DNA from: Flavimaricola sp.
Lineage (GTDB): Bacteria > Pseudomonadota > Alphaproteobacteria > Rhodobacterales > Rhodobacteraceae
Length of the DNA stretch: 6,810 nt
Assembly (NCBI GenBank): GCA_023300365.1
Contig: JALZWD010000038.1
Location: 1-6,810, forward strand
Direction of reading: 5' to 3'
This document shows, one piece after another, positions 6,446 to 6,810 of this stretch. The notes below the pieces were generated by a model that worked only from the letters and a program-made list of their open reading frames with translations, made no database searches and was not told the DNA's origin. The position numbers and the translations under genes are program-made. Every line of letters starts with the position of its first letter. Position 1 is the first letter of the stretch.

Positions 6446-6810
6446 ATGTCTGATAAACCAATCATGGCCAAAGCCACCGCTGTTTGGCTGGTTGATAACA
6501 CAACGCTAAGCTTTAAGCAGATTGGTGATTTTTGTGGTTTGCACGAATTGGAAGTGCAGGGCATTGCCGATGGTGATGTGGCCGCAGGGGTTAAAGGCTT
6601 TGACCCGATTGCGAATAATCAGCTGACACAAGACGAGCTGGATGCCGCAGAGAAAAGCCCGCTTCACAAGCTGAAGCTCAAGTTTTACGCGGCGGCTGTG
6701 GGCGAAGAAAAACGCCGTGGCCCTCGTTATACGCCATTGTCAAAACGGCAAGATCGGCCTGCGTCGATCCTCTGGTTGGTCAAATTTCACCCCGAATTGT
6801 CGGACGGTCA
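6446..6810 (+). CDS. trcR: DUF1013 / TrcR-family cell-cycle transcriptional regulator, 3' end cut by window edge
   Basis: The first 121 codons are visible, starting MSDKPIMAKATAVWLVDN and continuing through FKQIGDFCGLHELEVQGIADG (residues 23-43), a helix-turn-helix-like segment, KGFDPIANNQLT (50-61) and a basic EEKRRGPRYTPLSKRQDRP stretch (87-105). This is the pattern of the DUF1013 family, found widely in alphaproteobacteria and annotated as the cell-cycle transcriptional regulator TrcR. It is thought to be a small soluble DNA-binding or RNA polymerase-associated factor. AGAGG (6434-6438) lies 7 nt before the ATG. A second in-frame Met is at codon 7 but has no better ribosome site. It is divergent from the RNase T2 gene with 134 bp between them, in which I could not place a convincing plus-strand promoter. 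An 8-bp palindrome GTTTAAAC (6420-6427) lies 18 bp before the start. Recognition is by remembered family sequence; the C-terminus is not in the window. Confidence 0.85.
   Translation, partial: MSDKPIMAKATAVWLVDNTTLSFKQIGDFCGLHELEVQGIADGDVAAGVKGFDPIANNQLTQDELDAAEKSPLHKLKLKFYAAAVGEEKRRGPRYTPLSKRQDRPASILWLVKFHPELSDG

Noticed and set aside
5682..6461. Longer 259-residue version of the RNase T2 reading frame starting at 6461
   Set aside because: The extra 50 N-terminal residues precede a clear signal peptide, and the start lies upstream of the predicted promoter at 6340-6367; it also overlaps the start of the divergent trcR-like gene.

Overview
The window is ordinary chromosome from an alphaproteobacterium, most likely of the Rhodobacterales/Roseobacter group. 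This is inferred from gene content and order (rapZ–hprK–chvG–chvI divergent from pckA), the short alphaproteobacterial form of HPr kinase, and a DUF1013/TrcR-type gene, a family largely confined to alphaproteobacteria. The genus cannot be fixed by eye. I see no insertion sequences, phage genes, CRISPR arrays, tRNAs or rRNAs.

Left block, minus strand (1-3753): read in the direction of transcription the order is chvI (response regulator), chvG (membrane sensor histidine kinase), hprK (short HPr kinase/phosphatase) and rapZ (P-loop RNA-binding adapter, cut by the left edge). Only 90 bp separate chvI and chvG, and they hold a strong hairpin. chvG and hprK are 3 bp apart and in the same reading frame. 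hprK and rapZ overlap by 14 bp. This is a tightly coupled operon joining envelope sensing to regulation of the nitrogen-type phosphotransferase (PTS) system. In relatives the EIIA (manX) and HPr (ptsH) genes usually follow, which here would lie beyond base 1.

Central divergent region (3754-4049): 296 bp without a convincing gene. It holds a perfect 8-bp inverted repeat upstream of chvI and, closer to pckA, two copies of TTGCGYTAAC exactly 20 bp apart. The second copy forms half of a larger imperfect palindrome. These are candidate operators.

Right block: pckA (plus strand, complete) encodes ATP-type PEP carboxykinase, the gluconeogenic entry enzyme. It ends in a long hairpin that also contains the stop codon of the convergent gene, a secreted RNase T2 on the minus strand. 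That gene has a signal peptide, a recognisable promoter and an unusual residue at a catalytic position. After a short divergent spacer, the plus-strand trcR-like gene (DUF1013) begins and runs off the right edge.

The genes are all of known families. The main points of interest are regulatory architecture (same-frame stop, hairpins, paired operator-like repeats) and two substitutions in active-site motifs (RapZ Walker A Lys to Arg; RNase T2 CAS II Glu to Gln). I did not find a wholly new system.
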